A model generated the notes under the pieces. The model did not search any database. It saw only the letters and a program-made list of their open reading frames with translations, and was not told where the DNA came from. Shown here piece by piece: positions 1 through 13,066 of a stretch of 50,864 bases of DNA. The position numbers and the translations under genes are program-made. The stretch covers positions 1-50,864 of the forward strand of contig CAMDEA010000038.1 in NCBI GenBank assembly GCA_945893045.1, written 5' to 3'. How positions within the stretch are numbered: the first letter of the stretch is position 1; every line of letters starts with the position of its first letter. Source of the stretch: Planctomyces sp. SH-PL62 (GTDB lineage Bacteria; Planctomycetota; Planctomycetia; Planctomycetales; Planctomycetaceae).

Positions 1-1026
1 CAACTCATCAAGGCGATCGTCGATTGCGTGCAACCCGGCCCCGATGACACCGTCTGCGATCCCGCGGCGGGGACGGGCGGCTTCCTGCTGGCGGCTCACG
101 ATTCGGTCGTGAAGCAGAACGGCAAGACGCTCGACAAGGACCAGAAGAAACACTTGCGAACCAAGTTCGTGAAGGGCTGGGAATTGGTCCCGAATACGGC
201 TCGGCTTTGCATTATGAATTTGTATTTGCATGGCATCGACGCCGATCCCTGCCCGATCAAGTCGGGCGTGGACAGCCTCGCGGGCGATCCGGGTGAGCGG
301 TTCAGCGTGGTGCTGACCAATCCGCCGTTCGGGAAGAAGAGCAGCATCGCCATCGTCAACGAGGAAGGGGATCTCGAAAAGGAAGAGCACGCCTACGAAC
401 GCCAGGACTTCTGGACCTCGACCAAGAACAAACAATTGAACTTCTTGCAGCACGTCAAAACGCTTCTGAAGGTCAACGGCCGCTGCGCGATCGTCGTCCC
501 GGACAACGTCCTGTTTGAAGGGGGAGCGGGCGAAACCGTCCGCCGCAACCTGCTCCAACAATGCGACGTCCACACGCTGCTGCGACTGCCGACCGGCATT
601 TTCTACGCGCAAGGAGTGAAGGCCAACGTCCTGTTCTTCGACGCCAAGCCCGCTCAAGAAAAACCGTGGACGAAAACGCTGTGGGTCTACGACCTGCGGA
701 CCAACAGGCATTTCACTCAGAAGACCAACCCGCTCAAACGAGAAGACCTCGATGAATTCGTCGAGTGCTACCGCCCCAGCAAGCGACACCTGCGCAAGCC
801 CACTTGGAACGCCGAGCAGAACCCCGAAGGTCACTGGCGAGCGTTCGACTACGACGAACTGCTGAAGCGAGACAAAGTGAACCTCGACATCTTTTGGCTC
901 AAAGACAGCAGCCTCGAAGACTCCGACGATCTGCCCACCCCCGACATCCTCGCCCAAGAAATCGCCGACGACCTGCAAACGGCGCTGGAGCAGTTCACCG
1001 CGATCATGGAGAAGGTGGCGGGTTGA
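1..1026 (+). CDS. hsdM: Type I restriction-modification DNA methylase subunit (HsdM-like), 5' end outside window
   Basis: The reading frame is open from base 1, so the N-terminal part lies outside the window and 341 codons remain. It matches N6-adenine methyltransferases of type I restriction systems, which transfer methyl from S-adenosylmethionine to adenine. The SAM-binding motif I reads DPAAGTGGFL at codons 20-29. The catalytic motif IV reads NPPFG at codons 107-111. The C-terminal end (DIFWLKDSS, then a helical tail) also fits HsdM. Normally hsdM is followed by the specificity gene hsdS. Here the stop overlaps an ATG (TGATG at 1024-1028), but that frame closes after 12 codons and no hsdS is recognisable before the histidine kinase at 1312. 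Whether hsdS or hsdR lies upstream cannot be seen. Confidence 0.9.
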   Translation, partial: QLIKAIVDCVQPGPDDTVCDPAAGTGGFLLAAHDSVVKQNGKTLDKDQKKHLRTKFVKGWELVPNTARLCIMNLYLHGIDADPCPIKSGVDSLAGDPGERFSVVLTNPPFGKKSSIAIVNEEGDLEKEEHAYERQDFWTSTKNKQLNFLQHVKTLLKVNGRCAIVVPDNVLFEGGAGETVRRNLLQQCDVHTLLRLPTGIFYAQGVKANVLFFDAKPAQEKPWTKTLWVYDLRTNRHFTQKTNPLKREDLDEFVECYRPSKRHLRKPTWNAEQNPEGHWRAFDYDELLKRDKVNLDIFWLKDSSLEDSDDLPTPDILAQEIADDLQTALEQFTAIMEKVAG

Positions 1027-1311
1027 TGTTTCCACCGGCTTTGGCGACCGAAGGGTTCGCATGACTCGTCCACTCTCGCGCCTGCGTCTGAACGTGGGAC
1101 GACTCTGATGATCGCCTCCACGAACGTTGCTTGGAAAGCGGATGTGGCTCAAACAGGATTTGCCTGTGTTCGATCCTTCCTGTGGCGGATGTTGGCAGGT
1201 GATTCCCGTAATTTTCTCAGATTCGTCACGGTGTCCGCTGATGGGCAAATCCAGAGATGCGAGAATCGCGGCCGGGCAACTTGACTGTTCAATCCATGAC
1301 ATGAGGTCAAA
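1027..1311. other. Gap after hsdM with three chained mini-frames, no recognised gene
   Basis: Three short plus-strand frames follow hsdM by stop/start overlap: 1026-1064 (12 aa), 1061-1108 (15 aa) and 1108-1284 (58 aa), joined by TGATG, ATGA and TGATG. None resembles a known family and the frame changes at each junction. This could be the decayed start of a former downstream cistron such as hsdS, or chance. A GAGG motif at about 1301-1304 is a plausible ribosome-binding site for the kinase that starts at 1312. Confidence 0.35.
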
Positions 1312-5832
<4,521 letters not shown>

Positions 5833-5838
<6 letters not shown>

Positions 5839-5852
5839 CGCCGTACCGCTCA
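5833..5852. repeat. REP-like hairpin unit, CTAGCGCCG family, single arm
   Basis: A 20-base unit, GGCTAGCGCCGTACCGCTCA, nearly identical to both arms of the doublet at 11234-11300. It contains the self-complementary core CGGC/GCCG type. It sits at the convergent junction of the kinase and the FG-GAP protein, and its TAG (5836-5838) is the kinase stop codon. Confidence 0.7.
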
Positions 5853-5873
5853 CGAGTTCGGTAACAAGCTGAG

Positions 5874-8800
5874 CTACACCAGCAATCGGTCGAAGTCGAA
5901 GAGGAAGACCGCGTCGATGTTGTTGCTCGAACCACTGACGCTGTCATCTCCACTCCCGAAGATGATGCGAGCACCGGACGCTGCGAAGCGGTCATCGCCA
6001 CTCTCTCCGGAGAGGTAGTCCGCCCCGCCTCCGCCTCTCAAGAGATCGTTCCCAGTGCCCCCCAGAATCGAATCGCCGCCGAGCCCGCCGTTGAGCACGT
6101 CATCCCCGCTTCCGCCGCTGATCGCGTCGCTGCCGGCACTGCCGTTGATCGTGTCGTTGCCGACTTCGCCCGTCAGGACGTCGCTCCCGGCACCGCCATC
6201 CATCAGGTCTTGGCCGTTTCCGCCGAAGAGTTTGTCGCTCCCCTCCTCGCCAAACATCCGGTCATCTCCCGCGTTGCCGAGGAGTGTGTCGTTGCCGGCC
6301 CCTCCGTTGAGCGAATCGGAGGAGTCGCCGCCCGTGATCGAATCATTTCCCGCGTTGCCGTTGAGGACGTTTTTGCCTCGGCCACCAAGTAACCTGTCGT
6401 TGCCGGAACCGCCGGCGAGCGTCACGCTCCCGGTGAACAGCGAAGCATCGAGCGTCGTGGCACTGCTGCCGCTGCCGATGAAGTGCAGGCTCTCGATCGA
6501 CGTCCACAAATCTCCCACATTGCTGCTCGCCCCCGTGACAACATTCGTGCCCGGAGTCGTGCCCACCGCGAGTGTTTGACTTGTTCGCGAGGATTGCCGA
6601 GCCACGTCGGTTCCCGCGCCACCATCCAGTGAGTCATTGAAGCCGTCGTCATCTGCCGTGCCGCTGAACGCACCGCCGATCAAGGTGTCGTTGCCGTTCC
6701 CACCCAGCAGCGTGACGTTGCCGAGCGTGAAGCCGGACGCATCCAGTATGTTGTTGGTCGCGTTCCCGGTGAGGTTGGCTCGCTCGATGTTCGTCAGTTT
6801 GTCGTTGCCGTTGCCGGTGAGTTGTGTGTTGTTGAGGATCAGGTTCGCAGAGGTGGTCTCGGTGACGGTATCGATTCCCGCTCCACCGTTGAGCACATCG
6901 TTGCCAAGCCCGCCGGTCAGCGTGTCGTCCTGCGTGCTGCCGGTCAGCGTGTCGTTGCCGGCGTCTCCGATCAGCATGACGGGAATGTTGGAAGCGGTGG
7001 CCGTCAGCACGTCGTTGCCCGCTCCCCCGTTGACGATCACCTGGCCGGAGTAGCCGGCATCGACCCCTTGAATCGTGACGCGGTCGTTGCCGGAATTCGC
7101 GTTGATGGTGATCGACGTGGCGGCGGCAATCGAGAAATCGGTCGTCTCGAAGGTGCTACCGGTCAGCCGCATGATGCCGTCGGCCCCGCCGATGTCGAGC
7201 AGTCGCACGTCGGTGTCACTGGTGCTCGGCAAGTTGAAGATGATCTCCATCGGAGTCCCGGCGATGGTGATCGGTTCCAGGCCGGTGTAAGTCAGCGTCG
7301 TGAGGATCGTGCTGCCGTTGCGGTATTGGATGCTTCCGTCGTTGCGATTGGTAAAGTTCGCCGTGTACGACGTGAACAGGCCGGACTCATCGAAGCCGAT
7401 GACGTTCAGCGTATCGAAGCCGCCGTTGCCACCATTGAACACGATGTTGAACGGCAACGGACCGTGGCTGAGATCGACGTTGAGCGTGTCATCGCCGCCG
7501 CCCCCCGTGATGACCAGTTCGGTCAAACCGGCCAGAGAAATCTCGGTGGTCACCCCGTCGAGCGTCACGACGAGATTGTCATCATCCATCGACAATCCGA
7601 TCGCGTCGTTGCTCGCGCCGCCGACGTCCGTGATCGCCACGCTGCCGTCGGACGAGACCACCTGCGTGCCGATTGCCGTGAGGCTGAACGTCTCGCTGAC
7701 GCTGGCGTGGCTGGTGTCGGTGGCGGTCACCTTGATCGACAAGATTCCCAGATCGTTGCTCCTCGGTGTGCCGGAGAACGTGCGTGTCGCCGCCGTGAAC
7801 GTCAGCCAGCTTGGCAACGCGCTGCCATCGGACCGCGTGGCCGTCAGAGTCAGCGAGTCGCCCGCATCCACATCGGCGAACGTGTCCGCCGCGAAGGTCA
7901 AGGAGAACGCCGAACCCTCCGTCGCATTCTGATCGGCAATCACATGGGCCAGTGTCGGAGCATCGTTGGTGTTCGCCACGACGAGGCTGAACGTGTCGCT
8001 GACGCTGGCATGGCTGCTGTCCGTTGCCGTGACTTTGATCGACAAGCTGCCGACGTCGGCGTTGAGCGGCGTGCCGGAGAACGTGCGTGTCGCCGCCGTG
8101 AAGCTCAGCCAGCTTGGCAACTCGGTCCCATCGGACCGTGTAGCGGTCAGCGTCAGCGAGTCGTCTGCATCCACCTCGGCAAACGTGTTCGCCGCGAAGA
8201 CCAACGTGAACGCCAAGTCTTCCGTTGCGTTTTGATCGGCAATGGCATTCGCCACTGTCGGAGCGTCGTTGGTGTTGGACACGACGAGTTCAAAGGTGTC
8301 GCTGACACTCACATCGCTGCTGTCCGTCGCCGTGACCGTGATCGACACGGTGCTGACATTCGCATTCAGAGGTGTGCCGGAGAACGTGCGTGTGGCCGCC
8401 GTGAACGTCAGCCAGCTTGGCAACGCGCTGCCATCGGACTGCGTGGCAATCAGCGTCAGTGAGTCGCTGGCATCCACATCGGCGAAGGTGTCCGTCGCGA
8501 AGGTGAACGTGAACGCCGAATCTTCGACCGCGTTCTGATCGGCGATCGCATTGACCAGGGTCGGAGCGTCATTGGTGTTCGCCACAGCGAGATCGAACGT
8601 GTCGCTGACGCTCTGAGTGCGGTTGTCCGTTGCCGTGACCTTGACCGACAAACTGCCAACGTCGGCATTCAGCGGCGTGCCGGAGAACGTGCGTGTCGAT
8701 GCCGTGAACGTCAGCCAGCTTGGCAGAGCGCTGCCATCGGATTTCGTCGCCGAGTAGGTCAGCGTCGCGCCCACGTCGATGTCAGTGAACGTGTCCTCCG

Positions 8801-11090
8801 AGAATTGAAACAAGAACGACGAGTCCTCGGTGGCGTTTTGATCGGAGATGGCGTTGGCCACCGTCGGCGCGTTGCCGAGTTCCGGCGCGGCTTTGAACAA
8901 TCGGAATGTCCCGTTCTGCTGACCGAGGACCACATCCAGGTCGCTGTCGCCGTCCAAGTCAACGAGGACGACCGCCCCTTGATTGCCCGTGTTCTTTCCC
9001 GCGAGCGGATTCCGCAGACTCCCCTGATGAAAGAACTGGGGAGTCGAGGCGGTCCCGGCGTTGAGGACAAAAGACGTCTGGTAGCCCGTGCTTCCGAAGA
9101 GATCGAGATCACCATCGCCGTCGACGTCACCCAGAGTGGGCTTCAAGAAGCCGCCGATGGTGATGCCATTGAGCGGGTTGGTGCTGCCGGTTTTCTCCGT
9201 GAACGCGGGACTGGTTGCACTGCCGGTGTTCTCGAAAAAGCGGAACGCTCCGGACAGGCTGCCCTGCACCATGTCGAAATCGCCGTCGCCATCGACGTCT
9301 CCCAACGTGACCCCAAAAAAGTTTCCGCCGCCGATGCCGTTGAAAGGATTACTCGACCCGGTCAATTCGCTGAAGCTTGGACTCGTCAACGTCCCGGTGT
9401 TCCGAAAGAACCGGATGTCTCCCAACGTGCCGGACACCAAATCGAGCTTGCCGTCGCCGTCCAAATCGACCAGCGCGGGCGTGGAGTAGTAGCCGGCATC
9501 GAGGCCATTGACGGGGCTCTCGCCGCCGGTCACTTCGGCGAACACCGGATTGGTGGCGGTCCCCGTGTTTCGAAAGAAGCTGAACGTGCCGTTGTTCTTC
9601 CCGGCAATCAAGTCCTGATCGCCGTCGCCATCGACATCGCCAAACGCGGGAACGACGTACGACCCGGCGTCGAAACCATTCAGTGGATTGGCCGCCCCCG
9701 TCTGCTCCGTGTACGTCGGCAAGACCGCGCCATCAACGTCGTAGTCTTCGGAAATTGTGATGCTCTGTGTCGTGCTCGAACCAAGAGTGAGTCCGGCCGA
9801 AGGATTGGAGAGAGACAGCGTTGCCGTCTCCACGCCTTCATTCAGCAGATCGTCCTTGACCGTGAACGTCACGCTGCCCCGCGTCTGATTGGCTCCAATG
9901 GTGATGGTCGAATCGGACACGGTGAAATCGCCGGAGGTGATCCCTGTCCCAGACACGCCGAGCGCGACGGTCTGGCTGCTGGACTGCTTGAAATCGGAGA
10001 CCGCCGTCACCGTGATCTGAGTCCCCAGCGTCTCGCTTCCCGTACTGGAACTGATCACCAGAATGACGCCCGGCGTATTGCTCGGCGGAGCGGCGCTGGC
10101 TTTGAACAAACGGAATGATCCGTTCTGCTGACCCACCACCACGTCGGCGTCGCCGTCACTGTCCAGGTCAACGATCGACGGGGCTCCTTGGTTGCCAGTA
10201 TTCAGTCCCGACAGCGGATTGTTCTCGGCACTCTGCAAACTGAATGCGGGACTGGTCGCAGTGCCGGTATTCAGGATCAAGTTGGTCTGGTAGCCCGGGC
10301 TGGCGTACAGATCCAAGTCACCATCGCCATCCACATCGCCCAGCGTGGCCTTCGCGAAACCTCCGATGTTGATGCCATCGAATGGATTGGCGCTGCCGGT
10401 TCTCTCCGTGAACGCGGGACTGGTCGAAGTCCCCGTGTTTTCGAAGAACCGGAAGTCCCCGCCCAAGCGGCTCAGCACCAGGTCCGCATCACTGTCGACA
10501 TCGACGTCTCCCAGCGTGACCCCAAAAAAGTTGCCGCCGCCAATGCCGTTGAAGGGATTACTTTCTCCCGTCAACTCGCTGAAGCTCGGAGCCGTCAGCG
10601 TCCCGGTGTTCCGGAAGAACTTGACGTCTCCCAACGTGCCGGACACCAAATCGAGCTTGCCGTCGCCATCCAAATCGACCAGCGCGGGAGTGGAATAGTA
10701 TCCGGCATCCAGGCCATCGACGGGATTCGCGCTGCCGGTCACTTCGGCGAACACCGGATTGGTGGTGGTGCCGGTGTTTTGAAAGAAGTTGAACTTGCCG
10801 TTGTTCTTCCCGGCAATCATGTCCTGATCGCCGTCGCCGTCGAGATCACCAAACGCCTGGGTCGCGTACGATCCAACGTCGAAGCCGAAGAGTGGGTTCG
10901 CCCCACCGTCATGCTCGACGTAGACCAGCGGTGATAACTGCGCACGGTCTTCAAGCGACTCGGCCCGCGGAGCGACGTCGATCCGTTGCCAGTGAGCGTG
11001 TTGAGGACTGCGTGTCTGCCGGCTGCGGAGGCTGCGGCGTGATTTCAGAAGTTGAGATTGAACAGTGTTCAGCCAGTTGAGGAGTTTCAT
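5874..11090 (-). CDS. Giant surface/secreted repeat protein: FG-GAP (VCBS), Calx-beta, cadherin-like and RTX repeats
   Basis: The start is placed at the ATG giving MKLLNWLNTV (1738 aa), because the N-terminus then carries the planctomycete LEPR-type motif AESLEDRAQLSP about 45 residues in. The frame is open further upstream to 11228. Order: FG-GAP/VCBS block 1 (about 57-330, repeated GDLDGDGD calcium-binding cores), Calx-beta (about 343-443), FG-GAP block 2 (460-737), four roughly 100-aa cadherin/Ig-like repeats (740-1137, each with SWLTFTAATRTFSGTP-type cores), a beta-rich region, then RTX nonapeptides GGxGxDxLx (about 1340-1700). Such proteins are calcium-stabilised and exported, usually surface-attached or released. 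There is no classical signal peptide, as is usual for the LEPR group. Function is probably adhesion or surface structure (inference). The two FG-GAP blocks are a recent segmental duplication. Confidence 0.93.
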   Translation of the reverse strand: MKLLNWLNTVQSQLLKSRRSLRSRQTRSPQHAHWQRIDVAPRAESLEDRAQLSPLVYVEHDGGANPLFGFDVGSYATQAFGDLDGDGDQDMIAGKNNGKFNFFQNTGTTTNPVFAEVTGSANPVDGLDAGYYSTPALVDLDGDGKLDLVSGTLGDVKFFRNTGTLTAPSFSELTGESNPFNGIGGGNFFGVTLGDVDVDSDADLVLSRLGGDFRFFENTGTSTSPAFTERTGSANPFDGINIGGFAKATLGDVDGDGDLDLYASPGYQTNLILNTGTATSPAFSLQSAENNPLSGLNTGNQGAPSIVDLDSDGDADVVVGQQNGSFRLFKASAAPPSNTPGVILVISSSTGSETLGTQITVTAVSDFKQSSSQTVALGVSGTGITSGDFTVSDSTITIGANQTRGSVTFTVKDDLLNEGVETATLSLSNPSAGLTLGSSTTQSITISEDYDVDGAVLPTYTEQTGAANPLNGFDAGSYVVPAFGDVDGDGDQDLIAGKNNGTFSFFRNTGTATNPVFAEVTGGESPVNGLDAGYYSTPALVDLDGDGKLDLVSGTLGDIRFFRNTGTLTSPSFSELTGSSNPFNGIGGGNFFGVTLGDVDGDGDFDMVQGSLSGAFRFFENTGSATSPAFTEKTGSTNPLNGITIGGFLKPTLGDVDGDGDLDLFGSTGYQTSFVLNAGTASTPQFFHQGSLRNPLAGKNTGNQGAVVLVDLDGDSDLDVVLGQQNGTFRLFKAAPELGNAPTVANAISDQNATEDSSFLFQFSEDTFTDIDVGATLTYSATKSDGSALPSWLTFTASTRTFSGTPLNADVGSLSVKVTATDNRTQSVSDTFDLAVANTNDAPTLVNAIADQNAVEDSAFTFTFATDTFADVDASDSLTLIATQSDGSALPSWLTFTAATRTFSGTPLNANVSTVSITVTATDSSDVSVSDTFELVVSNTNDAPTVANAIADQNATEDLAFTLVFAANTFAEVDADDSLTLTATRSDGTELPSWLSFTAATRTFSGTPLNADVGSLSIKVTATDSSHASVSDTFSLVVANTNDAPTLAHVIADQNATEGSAFSLTFAADTFADVDAGDSLTLTATRSDGSALPSWLTFTAATRTFSGTPRSNDLGILSIKVTATDTSHASVSETFSLTAIGTQVVSSDGSVAITDVGGASNDAIGLSMDDDNLVVTLDGVTTEISLAGLTELVITGGGGDDTLNVDLSHGPLPFNIVFNGGNGGFDTLNVIGFDESGLFTSYTANFTNRNDGSIQYRNGSTILTTLTYTGLEPITIAGTPMEIIFNLPSTSDTDVRLLDIGGADGIMRLTGSTFETTDFSIAAATSITINANSGNDRVTIQGVDAGYSGQVIVNGGAGNDVLTATASNIPVMLIGDAGNDTLTGSTQDDTLTGGLGNDVLNGGAGIDTVTETTSANLILNNTQLTGNGNDKLTNIERANLTGNATNNILDASGFTLGNVTLLGGNGNDTLIGGAFSGTADDDGFNDSLDGGAGTDVARQSSRTSQTLAVGTTPGTNVVTGASSNVGDLWTSIESLHFIGSGSSATTLDASLFTGSVTLAGGSGNDRLLGGRGKNVLNGNAGNDSITGGDSSDSLNGGAGNDTLLGNAGDDRMFGEEGSDKLFGGNGQDLMDGGAGSDVLTGEVGNDTINGSAGSDAISGGSGDDVLNGGLGGDSILGGTGNDLLRGGGGADYLSGESGDDRFAASGARIIFGSGDDSVSGSSNNIDAVFLFDFDRLLV

Positions 11091-11376
11091 GGGAGTTCTG
11101 TTTCTAGCCTCGGAACGAGGTGCTTGTTGGGAAGAGAGTTGAGGGACTTGGGAACAAACTTTTCGGGCACACCGCGATTCGTATTGCGCGGCGGGCATCA
11201 GCCGTTGGGCACTCGCGCGACGGCACATACTTTGAGCGGCACGGCGCTAGCCGCTGGTCGCTGTATCACCGAATAACCGGCGGCTAGCGCCGTGCCGCTC
11301 AGTTCTCTGTTGGTAGAGCGAGCGTCCTGCGGCTGATTCGGTACGAAGCATCAACACGACTGGCAGAGCGCCGTCG
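11091..11376. other. Gap between TIGR03032 gene and giant repeat protein, upstream region of the latter
   Basis: This holds the 5' region of the giant repeat protein. Its frame stays open without a clear ribosome-binding site up to 11228. The inverted repeat doublet at 11234-11300 is listed separately. I see no other gene and no convincing promoter. Confidence 0.4.
11234..11300. repeat. Perfect 20-bp inverted repeat doublet, CTAGCGCCG REP-like family
   Basis: GAGCGGCACGGCGCTAGCCG at 11234-11253 is the exact reverse complement of 11281-11300, separated by 27 bases. Each arm can itself form a small hairpin (CGGC/GCCG). One further copy overlaps the kinase stop codon at 5833-5852, and a diverged relative pair is at 19108-19182. 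Confidence 0.85.
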
Positions 11377-12522
11377 TTAGCCGCGATCCGGCATCGACTG
11401 TTCTGGTCCAACCACGCTGGCGTGCTGGACGAGATCCTTTTCCAGACTGATCACGGCGGGCCATGTCGTGTCGGGCAGAAGCTGCACATCAAAGACCTCG
11501 CGAACATCGCCGAGGAACTCGATAAGTCCCACCTGCCGTCCGGCGATCGTGTCCACAATGGCCACGCCGCTGGGACGATTGGGATACTTCTCGGCCACCG
11601 GGACGCCTCCGAACACGGCAGTCTCCCGAATCTGCGAGAGACCGATCAGGGCATAGCGTCCGGCGAAGGCCAAGCCGCGCGTGTAGCCCGGAAGCTCGAC
11701 GACGGTCTCGGTTTTTCCCGAGTCGATATCGACAGTCAGCAATCGACCGTTTCCCGACTCCAAGACCCATAACTTTCCCTCGTGCATCCGCGGCGAATGC
11801 GGCATCGACAGTCCCGTGGTGACGGTCTCGCTGCTGCGCACATCCAGCACGCAACCACAACTGAGTTTGCCGTCGCGCCAACCTTCCGTCACATCGGTTC
11901 GGCCAAAGACCGTGACGAATCGAGGCAAACCATTCTCCATCGCCATGCCATTGAGATGGCAGCGGTCCCCGCGTGTGATCGCCGAAATAAACGGCGGTCG
12001 CCAGCGCGGCACGAAACTGAATTTCGGGTCCAGCGTGCAGAGACAAGAGAAGTGAGTATTCACCACCCACAGTTCATCTTCGCCGTTGCCCCAGGCGATT
12101 TCGTGCGTGTCGATGTTGCCTGTGATGTGAGACGTTCGCGGCATGAAGCAGGCGTCGTAGGGACGCTCGGACTTGAAGTCGTCCGACTCATTCATCTTCT
12201 TGGCAACCGATGGCGAGTTACGCAGCGTCCAAATCTGAAACTTCGACGCAATCGCCAGACGACCCGGAGCCACAGCGATCCCCATTGCGCGATCGTACGT
12301 CCGTGGCAGCAGCGACAGACGATTCTGGTGCGATCGGAACGTGACCAGTTTCCCCGCCTGGTAGGTTGAGACCAGGATCGACGCGCCGATGTTTTCCAGA
12401 AACTCGGCGACCTCCGGCGTGTACCGATAGGCGAAGTGCTCTTGTTTTTCGAAGTTGTCAACTCGATTGGTCACATGCCTGGTCAAGGGTTTTGCATCGT
12501 TGGTCATTTTCATGAGTGTCAT
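11377..12522 (-). CDS. TIGR03032 family protein
   Basis: This 381-aa protein matches the TIGR03032 conserved family in its stretches EFLENIGASILVSTYQAGKL, AMGIAVAPGRLAIA and a series of short beta-rich repeats that suggest a beta-propeller-like fold (inference). The biochemical role of the family is not established. The ATG at 12522 is chosen because AAGG lies about five bases upstream. In-frame alternatives are 12537 (MKKADMTL) and 12507 (MTNDAKPL), and the frame is open to 12636. The family region begins only near residue 25 (FAYRYTPEVAEFL), so the exact start does not affect the assignment. The gene lies on the same strand as the giant repeat protein, 286 bases upstream of it, with a repeat doublet between, so co-transcription is uncertain. 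Confidence 0.85.
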   Translation of the reverse strand: MTLMKMTNDAKPLTRHVTNRVDNFEKQEHFAYRYTPEVAEFLENIGASILVSTYQAGKLVTFRSHQNRLSLLPRTYDRAMGIAVAPGRLAIASKFQIWTLRNSPSVAKKMNESDDFKSERPYDACFMPRTSHITGNIDTHEIAWGNGEDELWVVNTHFSCLCTLDPKFSFVPRWRPPFISAITRGDRCHLNGMAMENGLPRFVTVFGRTDVTEGWRDGKLSCGCVLDVRSSETVTTGLSMPHSPRMHEGKLWVLESGNGRLLTVDIDSGKTETVVELPGYTRGLAFAGRYALIGLSQIRETAVFGGVPVAEKYPNRPSGVAIVDTIAGRQVGLIEFLGDVREVFDVQLLPDTTWPAVISLEKDLVQHASVVGPEQSMPDRG

Positions 12523-13066
12523 GTCAGCCTTTTTCATTACTAGAGAATGGGGAGATCCCGTCCATGAATTGGATTGGAGCCCAGAGGGGAGTCGCTGAGC
12601 CCAGAAGCCGGTAACAGGGAGTTGCCGGCCGCCCATAAGCTAGGTCAAGAATGGACGCACCTATGGCGGTCGTGAGGCAACTCAGGGATAACCCTAAGCC
12701 CAACGACACGAGGCCAAAGCCAGATCGCGCGCGAGTGCCTATTCAATGGCTCCGAACCGGCCAGTCATCGGTGACTCGAGGTTTCGGCCCGCTCGCTTGG
12801 CGTCGACGAGCGCTTGATCGGCGAACACCAAGAGCGTGGTCATTCGCGACATACCTTGCCGCCGTTGTTGCGAATGAATGCGTCGCATCGAAACTGGAGT
12901 CGAGCCGATCCATCGGGGTTTTCCTTAAGTCGGAGCAAAGCAGCGCTCAGCACCGTATTTTCCGACGTAGCTTTCTGGCGGCTCGTTCGAACACCGCGCG
13001 ATCCTCGAAAAGCATCGCTGGCGTTCTTCTGCCGAAGAAACCGGCAATCCACAATTAGGTGCCAAC
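12523..13066. other. 544-base gap between divergent genes; only a possible GGDEF remnant seen
   Basis: The gap lies between the minus-strand TIGR03032 gene and the plus-strand kinase, so promoters for both should be here. I could not identify a convincing one. A plus-strand frame 12651-13058 has no family resemblance and an arginine/serine-rich composition typical of shadow frames. The only recognisable trace is a short minus-strand peptide similar to a GGDEF domain end, listed separately. Confidence 0.4.
12739..12828 (-). pseudogene. Possible remnant of a GGDEF (diguanylate cyclase) C-terminus
   Basis: On the minus strand, codons ending at a TAG (12739-12741) read VFADQALVDAKRAGRN followed by about 13 residues. 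The pattern ADQALxxAKxxGRN is the hallmark of the end of GGDEF domains. No upstream GGDEF sequence is found in any frame, so if real this is a decayed tail of about 29 codons. The match is short and could be chance. Confidence 0.35.

Noticed and set aside
6822..8462. 546-aa plus-strand frame opposite the giant repeat protein
   Set aside because: It mirrors the RTX and cadherin repeats, is Arg/His/Val-rich and has no domain. It is a shadow of the repetitive coding sequence.
8805..10118. 437-aa plus-strand frame opposite the FG-GAP blocks
   Set aside because: Same reason; its repeats follow the FG-GAP repeat period of the real gene.
12651..13058. 135-aa plus-strand frame before the second kinase
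   Set aside because: No similarity, Arg/Ser-rich, no ribosome-binding site. Possible but unsupported.
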